DNA of 64,000 bases from Bifidobacterium breve (lineage in GTDB: Bacteria; Actinomycetota; Thermoleophilia; Solirubrobacterales; Solirubrobacteraceae), in NCBI GenBank assembly GCA_945878865.1, contig CAMCUD010000012.1, positions 1 through 64,000 on the forward strand. The letters are read 5' to 3'. Position 1 is the first letter of the stretch; each line of letters begins with the position of its first letter. Position numbers and translations under genes: made by a program. Below the pieces are notes generated by a model. The model was not told where the DNA came from and searched no databases. It worked only from the letters and a program-made list of their open reading frames with translations. This document shows, in pieces, positions 25,934 through 35,095 of this stretch.

Positions 25934-27529
25934 GTGCTTCCCCGGCTTCTGCTCCGTCTTTGGGCGCGTCTTGGCGCCAACTACCCGCGTGTCGTCCTCG
26001 CGACGCAGGCGTTTGCCTCGGTTGTGGTCGCGATCGGCGGCATCGCGCTGCTGACGCTCTACCAGCCGATGGATGCCGAGCAGTTCTGGGTGATCGTCGC
26101 CGTGAGCTGCACGGTGATCGTCTTCAACAACGTCGTGGACTTCAGCGTGGTCCACCGGCTGCTCAAGCCGGCCGACCCCTGGCTGCGTGGAGACCGCAGC
26201 GAGGACGCGGCCGTCGCGGCGTGGGAGGCGCTCGCCACGCTGCCGGTGGACCTCGGCCGTTCCCCGCGCACCGCGTTGATGCTCGGCAGCGTCGTGCCGA
26301 TCACCGCGTTCATCACGGTGTACCTGGGTCTGAACTGGTACGCGTGGCCGGTGCTGCTGGCCGGCGGCGGCGTGGTGCTCATGTACGGCGCGTTCCTGCG
26401 CTTCTACGGCATCGAGATCGTGCTCCGGCCGCTGTTGGAGGAGCTCTCCGACGAGTTGCCGCAGGCGCCCGCGATGTCTGTCCGGTCGATCCCGCTGCGC
26501 TGGCGGCTGTTCATCAGCGTCCCGGCGATGAACGTCATCACGGCGGTGATCGTCTCGGGCATCGCGTCGGACGGTCCCGCGCGGCTGTCGGACCTCGGGG
26601 TCGGCGTCCTGGCGGCGGTCGGCGTGACGCTGACCGTCTCCCTCGAGCTGACGGTCCTGCTCTCGCGCTCGATTCTCGACCCGATCGAGCGGCTGCGCGA
26701 CGCGACGGACCGCGTGACGTCCGGCGAACTCGACGTCCGCGTGCCGGTGGTGTCGGGCGACGAGGCCGGTGAGCTGACCGCGTCGTTCAACCAGATGGTC
26801 GAGGGCCTGAGCCAGCGCGAGAATCTGCGCGACGCGTTCGGGACCTTCGTGGACCCCGACCTCGTCGACAAGGTCGCCGAAGGTGAGGACCTCGGCGCCG
26901 AGGACACCGAGGTCTCGGTGCTCTTCCTCGACATCCGCGACTTCACCGCGTTCGCGTCGCGTTCGACCGCGCGTGAGGTCGTCGACTATCTCAACGACTT
27001 CTACGGCCTCGTCGTTCCGATCCTCACGCGGCACGGCGGCCACGTCGACAAGTTCGTCGGCGACGGCCTGCTCGGCGTGTTCGGCGCGCCCGAGCACGTG
27101 CCCGACCACGCCGATCGCGCCGTGGCCGCCGCGGTCGAGATCGCCGCGCGCGTGAAGGAGCGCTACGGCGAGCGGCTGCGCATCGGGGTCGGCGTCAACT
27201 CCGGGCCGGTGGTGGCCGGCACGGTGGGCGGCGGCGGCCGGCTGGAGTTCACGGTCATCGGCGACCCGGTCAACACGGCCGCGCGCGTGGAAGAGACGAC
27301 GCGCCACACCGGCGACGACGTCCTCGTCACGGAGGCGACGGTCGCGCGCCTGCACGAGCCGTGGCCGATGCAGGCCCGCGGGTCGGTGCGCCTGCGGGGC
27401 AAGCCGGTGGACATCCGCCTGTTCGCGCCGCAGGCCAAGCCCGCCCCGCGCGGCGACGGCCGTCTGCGACCCCCGACGGGCAGCCATCGCGTCCCGCGCA
27501 CGGAGACTGGGCGCCGCCGGAGGCCGTAG
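25934..27529 (+). CDS. Membrane adenylate/guanylate cyclase with HAMP domain
   Basis: A 531-residue protein with about six N-terminal membrane helices (from [20 protein letters not shown] to [20 protein letters not shown]). A HAMP linker follows ([20 protein letters not shown]), then a class III nucleotide cyclase domain. That domain has the metal-binding Asp pair region [16 protein letters not shown], the [13 protein letters not shown] loop and the [19 protein letters not shown] substrate/transition-state region. It probably makes cAMP in response to a membrane signal. GTG 25934 is the likely start. A basic Pro-rich tail of about 30 residues ends the protein. Confidence 0.88.
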   Translation: MLPRLLLRLWARLGANYPRVVLATQAFASVVVAIGGIALLTLYQPMDAEQFWVIVAVSCTVIVFNNVVDFSVVHRLLKPADPWLRGDRSEDAAVAAWEALATLPVDLGRSPRTALMLGSVVPITAFITVYLGLNWYAWPVLLAGGGVVLMYGAFLRFYGIEIVLRPLLEELSDELPQAPAMSVRSIPLRWRLFISVPAMNVITAVIVSGIASDGPARLSDLGVGVLAAVGVTLTVSLELTVLLSRSILDPIERLRDATDRVTSGELDVRVPVVSGDEAGELTASFNQMVEGLSQRENLRDAFGTFVDPDLVDKVAEGEDLGAEDTEVSVLFLDIRDFTAFASRSTAREVVDYLNDFYGLVVPILTRHGGHVDKFVGDGLLGVFGAPEHVPDHADRAVAAAVEIAARVKERYGERLRIGVGVNSGPVVAGTVGGGGRLEFTVIGDPVNTAARVEETTRHTGDDVLVTEATVARLHEPWPMQARGSVRLRGKPVDIRLFAPQAKPAPRGDGRLRPPTGSHRVPRTETGRRRRP

Positions 27530-27540
27530 TTGGACGGATG

Positions 27541-27566
27541 TCAAGTGAACGTATGCGTTCACTTGA
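27541..27566. promoter_or_regulatory. Perfect palindrome upstream of the TPP enzyme (probable operator)
   Basis: Arms TCAAGTGAACG and CGTTCACTTGA (11 of 11 bases) around TATG, ending 13 bases before the ATG at 27580. A possible promoter (TTGGAC 27530-27535, 16 bases, TATGCG 27552-27557) would put the -10 inside the palindrome. This suits a repressor site of TetR type better than a terminator. Confidence 0.65.
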
Positions 27567-27579
27567 TAGGCTGACCGTC

Positions 27580-29235
27580 ATGGCGACGGACACCACCAGC
27601 GAGACCCTCCACGGCGGCCGCCTCATCGCGCGGCGGCTGAAGGCCCACGGCGTGGAGAAGCTCTTCACGCTCTCGGGCGGCCACCTCTTCTCCATCTACG
27701 ACGGCTGTCGTGAGGAGGGGATCGACATCGTGGACGTACGCCACGAGCAGACCGCCGCGTTCGCCGCCGAAGGCTGGGCGAAGGTCACCCGCACGCCGGG
27801 CGTCGCCGCGCTGACGGCCGGCCCGGGCGTCACGAACGGCATGAGCGCGATGGGCTCGGCGCTCATGAACCACTCGCCGATCGTCGTGCTCGGCGGGCGC
27901 GCCCCCGCGCTGCGCTGGGGCATGGGCTCGCTCCAGGAGATCGACCATCTCCCGTTCGTCGCGCCGCTGACCCTCTCGGCGAAGACGGCGGAGACGCCCG
28001 CTGCGATCCCCGGCCTCATCGACGACGCGCTCGCCGCCTCGCTGGGCGGCGGCACAGGCCACGGCGGTCCCGCGTTCGTCGACTTCCCGCTCGACCACGT
28101 CTTCACCGAGGCGCCCGATCCGGCCAACCCGGCGAGCGTGCCCGACGCGGCGGCCGGCCCGGCGCCCGACGACGGCGAGCTCGCGAAGGCCATCGAGCTC
28201 CTGCGCGGTGCCGAGCGCCCGGCGATCATGGCCGGCACGGACCTCTACTGGGGCCACGGCGAGGGCGCGCTGCTGCGGCTCGTCGAGCAGGTCGGCATCC
28301 CGACCTACGTCAACGGCCTGGCGCGCGGCACCGTCCCGTCCGACCACGAGCTGGCGTTCAGCCGGACGCGCGGGCAGGCGCTGCAGGGCGCTGACGTCGC
28401 GCTGGTCATCGGCGTGCCGCTGGACTTCCGCATGGGCTTCGGCGCCGCGTTCGGCGAGGGCACGAAGGTCATCCTCATCGATCGCGTCAAGCCCGAGCGC
28501 CCACACCCGCGCGAGATCGCCGCCGAGCTGTACGGCGGGCTGACGGGGATCCTCGACGCGCTCGCCGACGGGGTCGGCGCCGGCGCGTCCACCACCGCGT
28601 GGGTCGAGGGGCTGCGCGCGGCGGAGACCGAGAAGCTCGCCGCCGAGGAGGCCGACCTCAACGACGGCCGCTCGCCGCTGCACCCGCTGCGCCTGTACAA
28701 GGAGCTCATCGGCGTGCTGGATCGCGACGCGATCGTCATCGGCGACGGCGGCGACTTCGTCTCCTACGCCGGCCGCGTCATGCCGACCTACCAGCCGGGC
28801 TGCTGGCTGGATCCGGGCCCGTTCGGCTGCCTGGGCGCCGGCCCGGGCTACGCGCTGGCGGCGAAGCTCGCGCATCCCGACAAGCAGGTCGTGCTGCTGC
28901 TCGGCGACGGCGCGTTCGGCTTCTCCGGCATGGAGTGGGACACGCTCGCCCGCCACGGCGTCAACGTCGTCGGCGTGATCGGCAACAACGGCATCTGGGC
29001 GCTGGAGAAGCACCCGATGGAGTTCCTCTACGGCTACTCCGTCGCCGCCGAGCTGGTCCCGGAGACCCCGTACGACCAGGTCGCCGCCTCGCTCGGCGCC
29101 AACGGTACGCAGGTCCACAAGCCCGAGGAGCTGCGAGGCGCGCTCGAGCAGGCGCTCAGCGAGCCGGGCCCGTCGGTCGTCAACGTCATGACCGACCCGA
29201 ACGTCGTCTACCCGCGCAAGGCCAATCTCGCCTGA
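27580..29235 (+). CDS. Thiamine-diphosphate-dependent acetolactate synthase-like enzyme
   Basis: A 551-residue TPP enzyme of the acetolactate synthase/2-hydroxyacyl-CoA lyase group. The Pyr domain holds the catalytic Glu in [20 protein letters not shown] and [19 protein letters not shown] central domain follows ([20 protein letters not shown]). The PP domain has the TPP/Mg motif [15 protein letters not shown]...VIGNN. No regulatory subunit or CoA-transferase lies nearby, so a biosynthetic IlvB role is less likely than a catabolic lyase or decarboxylase. ATG 27580 directly follows the palindromic operator. Confidence 0.85.
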   Translation: MATDTTSETLHGGRLIARRLKAHGVEKLFTLSGGHLFSIYDGCREEGIDIVDVRHEQTAAFAAEGWAKVTRTPGVAALTAGPGVTNGMSAMGSALMNHSPIVVLGGRAPALRWGMGSLQEIDHLPFVAPLTLSAKTAETPAAIPGLIDDALAASLGGGTGHGGPAFVDFPLDHVFTEAPDPANPASVPDAAAGPAPDDGELAKAIELLRGAERPAIMAGTDLYWGHGEGALLRLVEQVGIPTYVNGLARGTVPSDHELAFSRTRGQALQGADVALVIGVPLDFRMGFGAAFGEGTKVILIDRVKPERPHPREIAAELYGGLTGILDALADGVGAGASTTAWVEGLRAAETEKLAAEEADLNDGRSPLHPLRLYKELIGVLDRDAIVIGDGGDFVSYAGRVMPTYQPGCWLDPGPFGCLGAGPGYALAAKLAHPDKQVVLLLGDGAFGFSGMEWDTLARHGVNVVGVIGNNGIWALEKHPMEFLYGYSVAAELVPETPYDQVAASLGANGTQVHKPEELRGALEQALSEPGPSVVNVMTDPNVVYPRKANLA

Positions 29236-29239
29236 CGCC

Positions 29240-30409
29240 GTCAGGCACGTCGACGACGCCGAGCGGCGGGCCCGCCTGGCCCGCCGTCACGCGCTCGCGC
29301 CGGGCGATCATGCGGCGACGGTCGAGGAGGCCGCCGCCCGGGTCGTGGCGCTGCACGCCACCGACCCGTCGTCGGTCTACCTGTCGGCGTGGGCGCGCGT
29401 CGACGGGCTGACGATCGCCGACGTCGACCGCGCGCTCTACGCGGAGCGTTCGCTCGTCAAGCAGCTGGCGATGCGGCGCACGCTCTTCGTGTTCCCGCGC
29501 GCGGCGCTCCCGGCGGCGGTCGGCGGCCCCAGCGCGCGGGTCGCGACGGCCGAGCGCAAGCGGCTGGTCAAGGAGGTCGAGAAGGAGGGGCTGCACGACG
29601 ACGGCGCGGCGTGGCTGGCCGCCGCGAGCGACGCGGTCATCGACGTCCTCGCCGACGGGGTCCCGCGCTCGTCGAGCGAGCTGCGCGATCTGATCCCGCT
29701 GCTGGAGGGCGGCATCGAGTACGGCCAGGGCAAGTCCTGGGGTGGGATCGTGCCCGTCGGCCCGCGCGTGCTGACCGTCGTCTCGGCGCTCGGGCAGATC
29801 GTGCGCGGCCCGAACGACGGCGGGTGGACGGTCTCACGCCCGAAGTGGACCGCGATGCACGCGTGGCTCGGCGAGCACGTCGAACCGATGGACGAGCAGG
29901 ACGGCACCACCGAGCTCGTCCGCGACTGGCTGCGCGCATTCGGCCCCGGCACGGTGGCGGACTTGAAGTGGTGGCTGGGCGGCACGGTCCGCGGCGTGAA
30001 GGCCGCGCTCGCGGCTCTCGGCGCCGTCGAGGTGTCGCTGGAGGGCGGCGAGACGGGCTGGCTGCTCCCCGACGATCTCGAGCCCGAGCCGCCCGTCGAG
30101 CCGTGGGCCGCCCTCTTGCCCTCGCTCGACCCGACGATCATGGGCTGGACCTCGCGCGACTGGTACCTGGGCCCGCACCGCGAGCACGTCTTCGACGCGG
30201 TCGGCAACGCGGGGCACTCCGCGTGGTGGGACGGCCGGGTCGTCGGCGGCTGGCGCCAGGACGGCGGCGGTGCGATCGAGCTCCAGCTGCTGGAGGATCC
30301 CGGCGCCGACGGGCGCGCCGCGCTGGAGGCGCAGGCCGAGCGGCTGGCCGCCTGGGTGCAGGGCACGCGGTCCGTCCCGCGGTTCCCGTCGCCGCTGTCG
30401 AAGCGTTAA
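29240..30409 (+). CDS. Winged-helix DNA-binding protein (HTH_42/AlkZ-like); no canonical start codon
   Basis: About 389 residues. Proteins of this family (winged-helix domain, related to the AlkZ/YcaQ DNA glycosylases) show LHATDPSSVYLSAWARVDGL, SLVKQLAMRRTLFVFPR, FGPGTVADLKWWLGGTVRGVK and LLPSLDPTIMGWTSRDWYL, all present here. The conserved N-terminus RHVDDAERRARLARRHALAP lies upstream of the first usual start (GTG 29345). It can be reached only from GTC at 29240 or another non-standard codon, since an in-frame TGA sits at 29189. It lies close behind the TPP gene (5 bases) and ends before a perfect hairpin. Confidence 0.7.
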   Translation, partial: VRHVDDAERRARLARRHALAPGDHAATVEEAAARVVALHATDPSSVYLSAWARVDGLTIADVDRALYAERSLVKQLAMRRTLFVFPRAALPAAVGGPSARVATAERKRLVKEVEKEGLHDDGAAWLAAASDAVIDVLADGVPRSSSELRDLIPLLEGGIEYGQGKSWGGIVPVGPRVLTVVSALGQIVRGPNDGGWTVSRPKWTAMHAWLGEHVEPMDEQDGTTELVRDWLRAFGPGTVADLKWWLGGTVRGVKAALAALGAVEVSLEGGETGWLLPDDLEPEPPVEPWAALLPSLDPTIMGWTSRDWYLGPHREHVFDAVGNAGHSAWWDGRVVGGWRQDGGGAIELQLLEDPGADGRAALEAQAERLAAWVQGTRSVPRFPSPLSKR

Positions 30410-30412
30410 CCA

Positions 30413-30438
30413 ACGGAACCCGCCGAAGCGGGTTCCGT
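30413..30438 (+). terminator. Perfect hairpin with CGAA loop
   Basis: Arms ACGGAACCCGC and GCGGGTTCCGT with loop CGAA, 3 bases after the winged-helix gene. Confidence 0.8.
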
Positions 30439-30662
30439 GAGGCCCCAACAGGACGGGCAGGGGTACGTACCGAGGGGCCGTGTATGTGTACGCGACTCGG
30501 GCGGCGGGAGGCGTCACTTTCGTGACGCGGACGCCCGAACCTATGGGTGGGGGGGAACGCGTTTGAGTGCCTCCCCGTACACCCAGGACTATCGCCACTG
30601 GACGCCGGACACCGCAATCAGACATGCGTCCATGCAGGTCGAAATCCGGTGCAATAACGCCG
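30439..30662. other. Structured intergenic region between convergent genes
   Basis: There is no convincing gene in these 224 bases. The + strand can form a compact fold: outer stem TCGGGCG (30497-30503) with CGCCCGA (30532-30538), enclosing the perfect hairpin GCGTCAC-TTTC-GTGACGC (30511-30528). Next is a G-run region (GGGTGGGGGGG) able to pair with CCTCCCC and CACCC downstream. It looks like a non-coding RNA, but no known riboswitch or RNA family is matched. Confidence 0.35.
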
Positions 30663-31601
30663 TTATGCGAGTTCTCCGCGGGCCAGCGCCAGCGCGGCCC
30701 CGCGCAAGATGTCGTGCTCGCTGACTTCGACGTCCTTCAGGCCGTACGCGCGCGCCGCTTCGACGAGCATCGCGATGCCCGCGACGATCGTCGGCGCGCG
30801 GTCCGGATCGAGCCCGACGACGCGCTTGCGCTCGACCAGCGGCATCTGGGCCAGTCGGGCGAGGAGCATGTTCAGGGTGGCGAGCTCGAGAACGTGACCG
30901 TGGACGCGCGCGACGTCGTACGGCTCGAGCTCCAGGTCGATCGCCGCGGACTGCGTCGCGGTGCCCGCGACGGCGATGGCGCGGGTCGTCTTCGCGCGCA
31001 GCTCGCCGGGCACCGCGGTGGTGAAGATGCCGCGGACCTCGTCGACCATCGCGGTGAGCTCGTCGTGCTGCGGCGGGTCGTGGCGCAGGTAGCGCTCGCC
31101 CTGGCGGACCACGCCGACCTGCGTGGAGACGTGGAAGTCGACGTGGCCGTCGCGGCCGACCACGAACTCGGTCGAACCGCCGCCGATGTCGATGACGACG
31201 ATCTCCTCGCCGTCGCGCGGCCGTTCGGAGGTCGCGCCCGTGAAGGTGAGGTTCGCCTCGGTGTCGCCGTCGATGACCCGCGCGTCGAGGCCGTAGCGCG
31301 CGCGGATGGCGTCCTGGAACTCCCGGCCGTTCTCGGCATCGCGCGAGGCGCTGGTCAGCGCGGCGAACGTCGCGGTCGCGCCGTGCTCGTCGATGAGGCG
31401 GCGGTAGTCGTCGAGGACCGTGAACACGCGCTGCATCGGCCCGTCCCCGAGCCGCCCGGACGTGTCGACGCCCTCGCCGAGCCGGGTGACGATCGAGCGG
31501 CGCAGCAGCTCGGTGACCCGCGCCCCGCCATCCTCGACGTCGGCGATGAGCAGGCGGGTGGAGTTCGTCCCGATGTCGACGACCGCGACCCGCACCGTCA
31601 C
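30663..31601 (-). CDS. ppx: Ppx/GppA exopolyphosphatase/pppGpp phosphohydrolase
   Basis: A 312-residue member of the ASKHA phosphatase superfamily that trims polyphosphate or converts pppGpp to ppGpp. It has the phosphate-1 motif VAVVDIGTNSTRLLIADV, the catalytic-Glu region SASRDAENGREF, and the phosphate-2 motif VVIDIGGGSTEFVVG. It is the short two-domain form without a C-terminal HD domain. GTG 31601 overlaps the stop of the upstream dehydrogenase (GTGA); GTG 31595 is also possible. The two genes form an operon. Confidence 0.9.
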   Translation of the reverse strand: MTVRVAVVDIGTNSTRLLIADVEDGGARVTELLRRSIVTRLGEGVDTSGRLGDGPMQRVFTVLDDYRRLIDEHGATATFAALTSASRDAENGREFQDAIRARYGLDARVIDGDTEANLTFTGATSERPRDGEEIVVIDIGGGSTEFVVGRDGHVDFHVSTQVGVVRQGERYLRHDPPQHDELTAMVDEVRGIFTTAVPGELRAKTTRAIAVAGTATQSAAIDLELEPYDVARVHGHVLELATLNMLLARLAQMPLVERKRVVGLDPDRAPTIVAGIAMLVEAARAYGLKDVEVSEHDILRGAALALARGELA

Positions 31602-32521
31602 GTCTTCGCCGGGTGGGGAAGAGGCTCGCCGGCGAGCGCAGCCAGGACGTTCCCGACCGCGAGCTCGGTCATGCGGTGCCGGGCGGCGACGGTCGCCGAC
31701 CCGATGTGGGGGAGCACGAGGACGTTGGGCAGCTCGAGCAGTGGGTCGTACGTGGGCAGCGGCTCGGGCGTCGTGACGTCGAGGCCGGCGCCGCCGAGGC
31801 GCCCGCGCTCGAGCGCGTCGACGAGCGCGTCCTGGTCGACGAGCCCGCCGCGCGCGGTGTTGATGAGGATGGCGCTGGGCTTCATCGCGGCGAGCTGTTC
31901 CGCGCCGATGATCTTGCGGGTCTCCAGCGTGAGCGGGGCGTGGAGCGTGACGACATCGGCCTCGGGCAGCAGCGCGGCCAGGTCGGCGTCGCGCCCGGCG
32001 TAGTCGACCTGCATGCCGAACGCGGCGGCGCGCTCGCCGACGGCGCGGCCGATGCGTCCCGCGCCGATGACGAGCAGGCGCGCGCCGCGCAGCTCCAGGC
32101 CGAGATGGGCCTGCGGGTCCCAGGTCTTCCACCGGCCGTCAGTGACGTCGCGCGCGGCGGCGGGCAGCTGACGGGCGACGCCGAGGAGCAGGGCGAGGGT
32201 GAGGTCCGCGGTCGCGTCCGTGAGGACGTCGGGCGTGACCCCGACTGCGATGTCCCGGCGAAGCGCCGCCTGCACGTCGATGTTGTCGCTGCCGACGGCG
32301 TAGTTGGCGATGACCTTCAGGCGCGGCGCAGCGTCGAGGATCTCGGTGTTGATCCGGTCCGAGAGCGTCGTGATGAGGCCGTCGGCGTCGGCGACGATCC
32401 GGCGCAGCTCGGCGGCCTCGGGCGGCATGAGCTCGCGCCGGACGACGAGGTCGTGCCCGGCGTCGGTGATGCGCTGCAGCGCGTCGCCGGGGAGCTGTCG
32501 CGTGACGTGGACGATCGCCAT
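31598..32521 (-). CDS. D-isomer-specific 2-hydroxyacid dehydrogenase (glyoxylate/hydroxypyruvate reductase type)
   Basis: A 307-residue NAD(P)-dependent dehydrogenase. The Rossmann motif is LVIGAGRIGRAVGERAAAFG followed by an acidic/Arg end (AGRDAD). The catalytic triad is visible as Arg in ILINTARGGLVD, Glu in DVTTPEPLPTYDP and His in VLPHIGSATVAARHRM. It probably reduces glyoxylate or hydroxypyruvate. The ATG at 32521 is 74 bases from the initiator tRNA gene on the other strand. Confidence 0.9.
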   Translation of the reverse strand: MAIVHVTRQLPGDALQRITDAGHDLVVRRELMPPEAAELRRIVADADGLITTLSDRINTEILDAAPRLKVIANYAVGSDNIDVQAALRRDIAVGVTPDVLTDATADLTLALLLGVARQLPAAARDVTDGRWKTWDPQAHLGLELRGARLLVIGAGRIGRAVGERAAAFGMQVDYAGRDADLAALLPEADVVTLHAPLTLETRKIIGAEQLAAMKPSAILINTARGGLVDQDALVDALERGRLGGAGLDVTTPEPLPTYDPLLELPNVLVLPHIGSATVAARHRMTELAVGNVLAALAGEPLPHPAKT

Positions 32522-32554
32522 GGCGTCACGATCCTTACACGCCGGAGGCGCAGG

Positions 32555-32581
32555 TCCTGCACAGCGAACGCGCGCTATACT
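32555..32581 (+). promoter_or_regulatory. Probable promoter of tRNA-fMet
   Basis: A good -10 hexamer TATACT at 32576-32581 lies 13 bases before the tRNA 5' end, with a weak -35 (TCCTGC) at 32555-32560. Confidence 0.5.
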
Positions 32582-32594
32582 GATCCGTCCACGC

Positions 32595-32742
<148 letters not shown>

Positions 32743-33194
32743 GGGGAGCTGCTCGCGTTGTGCGACGGCACCCGACGCATCTTGGGTGACGCCGCTCGGG
32801 CATCAATCTGGCATCGAGTTCAGGGATCGTTGCCCGACGCCGATGGTCATCACGGCACATGAGGACTCGGGAGCGAACGCGGTCCATCGGCCTGGGAGTG
32901 CCCGGACGGGAGCCTTCGGGAGCTCTCCCAGGCGCACGCGACAGGCCTGGGCCTCCTGTCTCAAGTGGTGCGGAGTCGGACGGATCTCCTCGTTGCGCCT
33001 GGGAGGGGTAGAAGGCGCTCGTGACGACTCCCGAACTCGGGAGCTGCGGGCGAAGCTGGCTGCCGAAGGCTCGTTGCTGGGTCGGAGTGGTCTTCAGGGT
33101 GCGAGCTCGGGTCTCTGTCACCCAGATATCGCGGCGCATGAACGACGGGCCGAGCCCCCTGCGTCGGCTGGCAACCGCAACGGCGATGCGGTAG
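32743..33194. other. Gene-free structured leader of the island
   Basis: These 452 bases hold no coding frame that I can support on either strand. They contain several strong inverted repeats: CCTGGGAG (32891-32898) with CTCCCAGG (32925-32932), GACAGG (32940-32945) with CCTGTC (32955-32960), and CTCCCGA-AC-TCGGGAG (33028-33043). This could be a long leader or promoter region of gajA, a non-coding RNA, or decayed integration-module DNA. Confidence 0.4.
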
Positions 33195-35075
33195 ATGTGC
33201 GCTGTGTATCTCAGGAGAATTGCAGTAAAAGGACTGCGGGCGTCGGCCTCGCGAGAGCTGACCGTTCAGCTGCCTGGGCGCTTTGCCGTCCTTGTGGGGC
33301 CCAACGGCGGCGGCAAGACAACTGTCTGCGACGGCGCGTACCTGAGCCACAGACACCGATTCCCGTTGTATCCGCGCCTGAGCGCAGCGGCGCTGGGTGA
33401 CGGCGAGAAAGCGATCAGTCTCGACTACGCATTCGAGGCTGACGAAGCCGCCGAGAGCGCTCTCGGACGTGCCCTGAAGGCACATGGACAGGGCACTGGT
33501 GACACGGCCGGGGCGATCTCGACATCGTTGCGGCGCTCTCTCGGTGTGGTCCAAGCATCCATCGACACTGCACCTGATTTCGCGGATGCGCTTCGCTTCG
33601 TCTATCTGCCCGCGTCGCGACACCCTGTCGACGAGTTGGCAAGGCGCGAGGCCCAGATCCTCGTCGAACTGCTTCGAGCGGAGCAGCAGCGAGAGAACGG
33701 CAGCCGCAACATCGCCGGCGTGCGGGGTCTTGCAGCCGCGCTGCTCGACCGGCTGAGTCAGCATGACCTAATCGCTTCAGTCGAGGCCCGAGTGGGCGGA
33801 CATCTGACGGCCTTGTCAGCAGGAGCGATGCGACAGTTTCCGTATGTCCGAGGTCAGCGCGTCGACGATCGATATCTCGCGCGGGTGCTCGAACTCATGT
33901 TGGCGATCCTCGAGGGTCGAGATTACGCACGACCTCTCGACGTCTCAGGCCTTGGGTACGTCAATCTGCTGCATATCGCGGTGACCCTCGCGGCGATCCC
34001 GGATCCGGAGAGCACCGGCACCGACGAGACCCCCGTTGCGGAGGAATCGGCTCCCGTCCAGGACGCTGAGCCTGCTGATGAGGTCGCTGCCCTTGACGAC
34101 GCCGACCTTGCACGGGCCGTGATCGAACAGGCGGAGGCCGAGGCACAGTCAGAGGAGGATTCGTTCTTCCCGGGGTCTGCGTTCCATGTCACCGTGGTCA
34201 TCGAGGAGCCGGAAGCCCATCTCCACCCCCAGCTTCAGCACGGCCTGGTGCGGTATCTCCGGCGCGCAGTCGAAGAACGGCTCGAACTACAGGTGATCGT
34301 GTCTTCCCACGCCGCCGACGTGATCACAGCGTGTGAGACGGAGGACCTTGTCGTCGTCCGCCGCGACGACGACGGGAACCCCGTGTCTCGGACTGTCGCA
34401 TCGATTCCGTTCGCCGACCGTGAACGCGTTCTGACGCGAACCCGGCTCCACTTGGACGCAACCCGATCGGCAGCTCTGTTCTCCGAGAGGGTCGTTCTCG
34501 TCGAAGGCATTACCGATGCTGCGGTGGTCCGGGCACTTGCAGTTCGATGGGCTGGTGACGACGTAGTCCGACTCGCAGCCGTCGAAGCGCTCAGCATCGT
34601 TGCCATGGGTACGCGAGTGGGGCCTTGGCCAGTCTCATTTCTCGCCACGCCCGGTTACGAGCTCGTCCGGCGACTGGTCGTTCTCACCGATAGCGACGTT
34701 GCGCCGGGCGAGGAGTTCAGTCCGCCCGCCTGGATGACGCAACTCGACGGAAGTCGCGTGCACATCGCTGTTAGTGAGCCGACGCTTGAGCCGGCCGTGA
34801 CCCTCGGCAACGAACGGCTTGTGGAGCAGGCGCTCAGCGACATCGACATCGAGGTCCCGGAAACCGTGGACGTGGCCACCGTGCACGAGCTATTCAAGAG
34901 TCGTCGCGTTCGCGACAGGGTGGTCGTCCAAGACGCTGGACCGGCGAACGCGCGTAAGGCAGATTTCGCCCTCGCCCTTGCGAACGCCGTCCGCCGGGCA
35001 GCACCCGACGCAGTCACTGTCCCGCAGCACATCGATGCCATGTTGAGATTCGCGCTTGACGTCTCGCGCGAGTAA
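33195..35075 (+). CDS. gajA: GajA-like OLD-family ATPase-TOPRIM endonuclease (Gabija)
   Basis: A 626-residue protein. The ABC-type ATPase has Walker A GPNGGGKTT (residues 35-43) and Walker B/signature VVIEEPEAHLHPQLQ (Glu337/Glu338), split by a long helical insert with an acidic Asp/Glu linker. The TOPRIM nuclease follows: Glu437 in VVLVEGITDAAVV, Asp499/Asp501 in VVLTDSDVAPG, and a probable catalytic Lys588 in NARKADFALALANAV. This is class 2 OLD architecture. In known Gabija systems GajA (about 580 residues) nicks DNA when nucleotide levels fall, in complex with GajB. The start is ATG 33195 with no clear ribosome site; GTG 33204 is possible. gajB begins 20 bases downstream. Confidence 0.85.
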   Translation: MCAVYLRRIAVKGLRASASRELTVQLPGRFAVLVGPNGGGKTTVCDGAYLSHRHRFPLYPRLSAAALGDGEKAISLDYAFEADEAAESALGRALKAHGQGTGDTAGAISTSLRRSLGVVQASIDTAPDFADALRFVYLPASRHPVDELARREAQILVELLRAEQQRENGSRNIAGVRGLAAALLDRLSQHDLIASVEARVGGHLTALSAGAMRQFPYVRGQRVDDRYLARVLELMLAILEGRDYARPLDVSGLGYVNLLHIAVTLAAIPDPESTGTDETPVAEESAPVQDAEPADEVAALDDADLARAVIEQAEAEAQSEEDSFFPGSAFHVTVVIEEPEAHLHPQLQHGLVRYLRRAVEERLELQVIVSSHAADVITACETEDLVVVRRDDDGNPVSRTVASIPFADRERVLTRTRLHLDATRSAALFSERVVLVEGITDAAVVRALAVRWAGDDVVRLAAVEALSIVAMGTRVGPWPVSFLATPGYELVRRLVVLTDSDVAPGEEFSPPAWMTQLDGSRVHIAVSEPTLEPAVTLGNERLVEQALSDIDIEVPETVDVATVHELFKSRRVRDRVVVQDAGPANARKADFALALANAVRRAAPDAVTVPQHIDAMLRFALDVSRE

Positions 35076-35095
35076 CCGAAGTCCGCGATTCGCTG

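Noticed and set aside
30439-30662. ydaO-type (c-di-AMP) or cobalamin riboswitch
   Set aside because: Short G-rich and GCCACTG-like pieces occur, but the conserved cores are not present in order, and no gene lies downstream for cis control.
32743-33194. Remnant of a phage integrase at the left end of the island
   Set aside because: I read both strands for tyrosine or serine recombinase motifs and found none that I could support.
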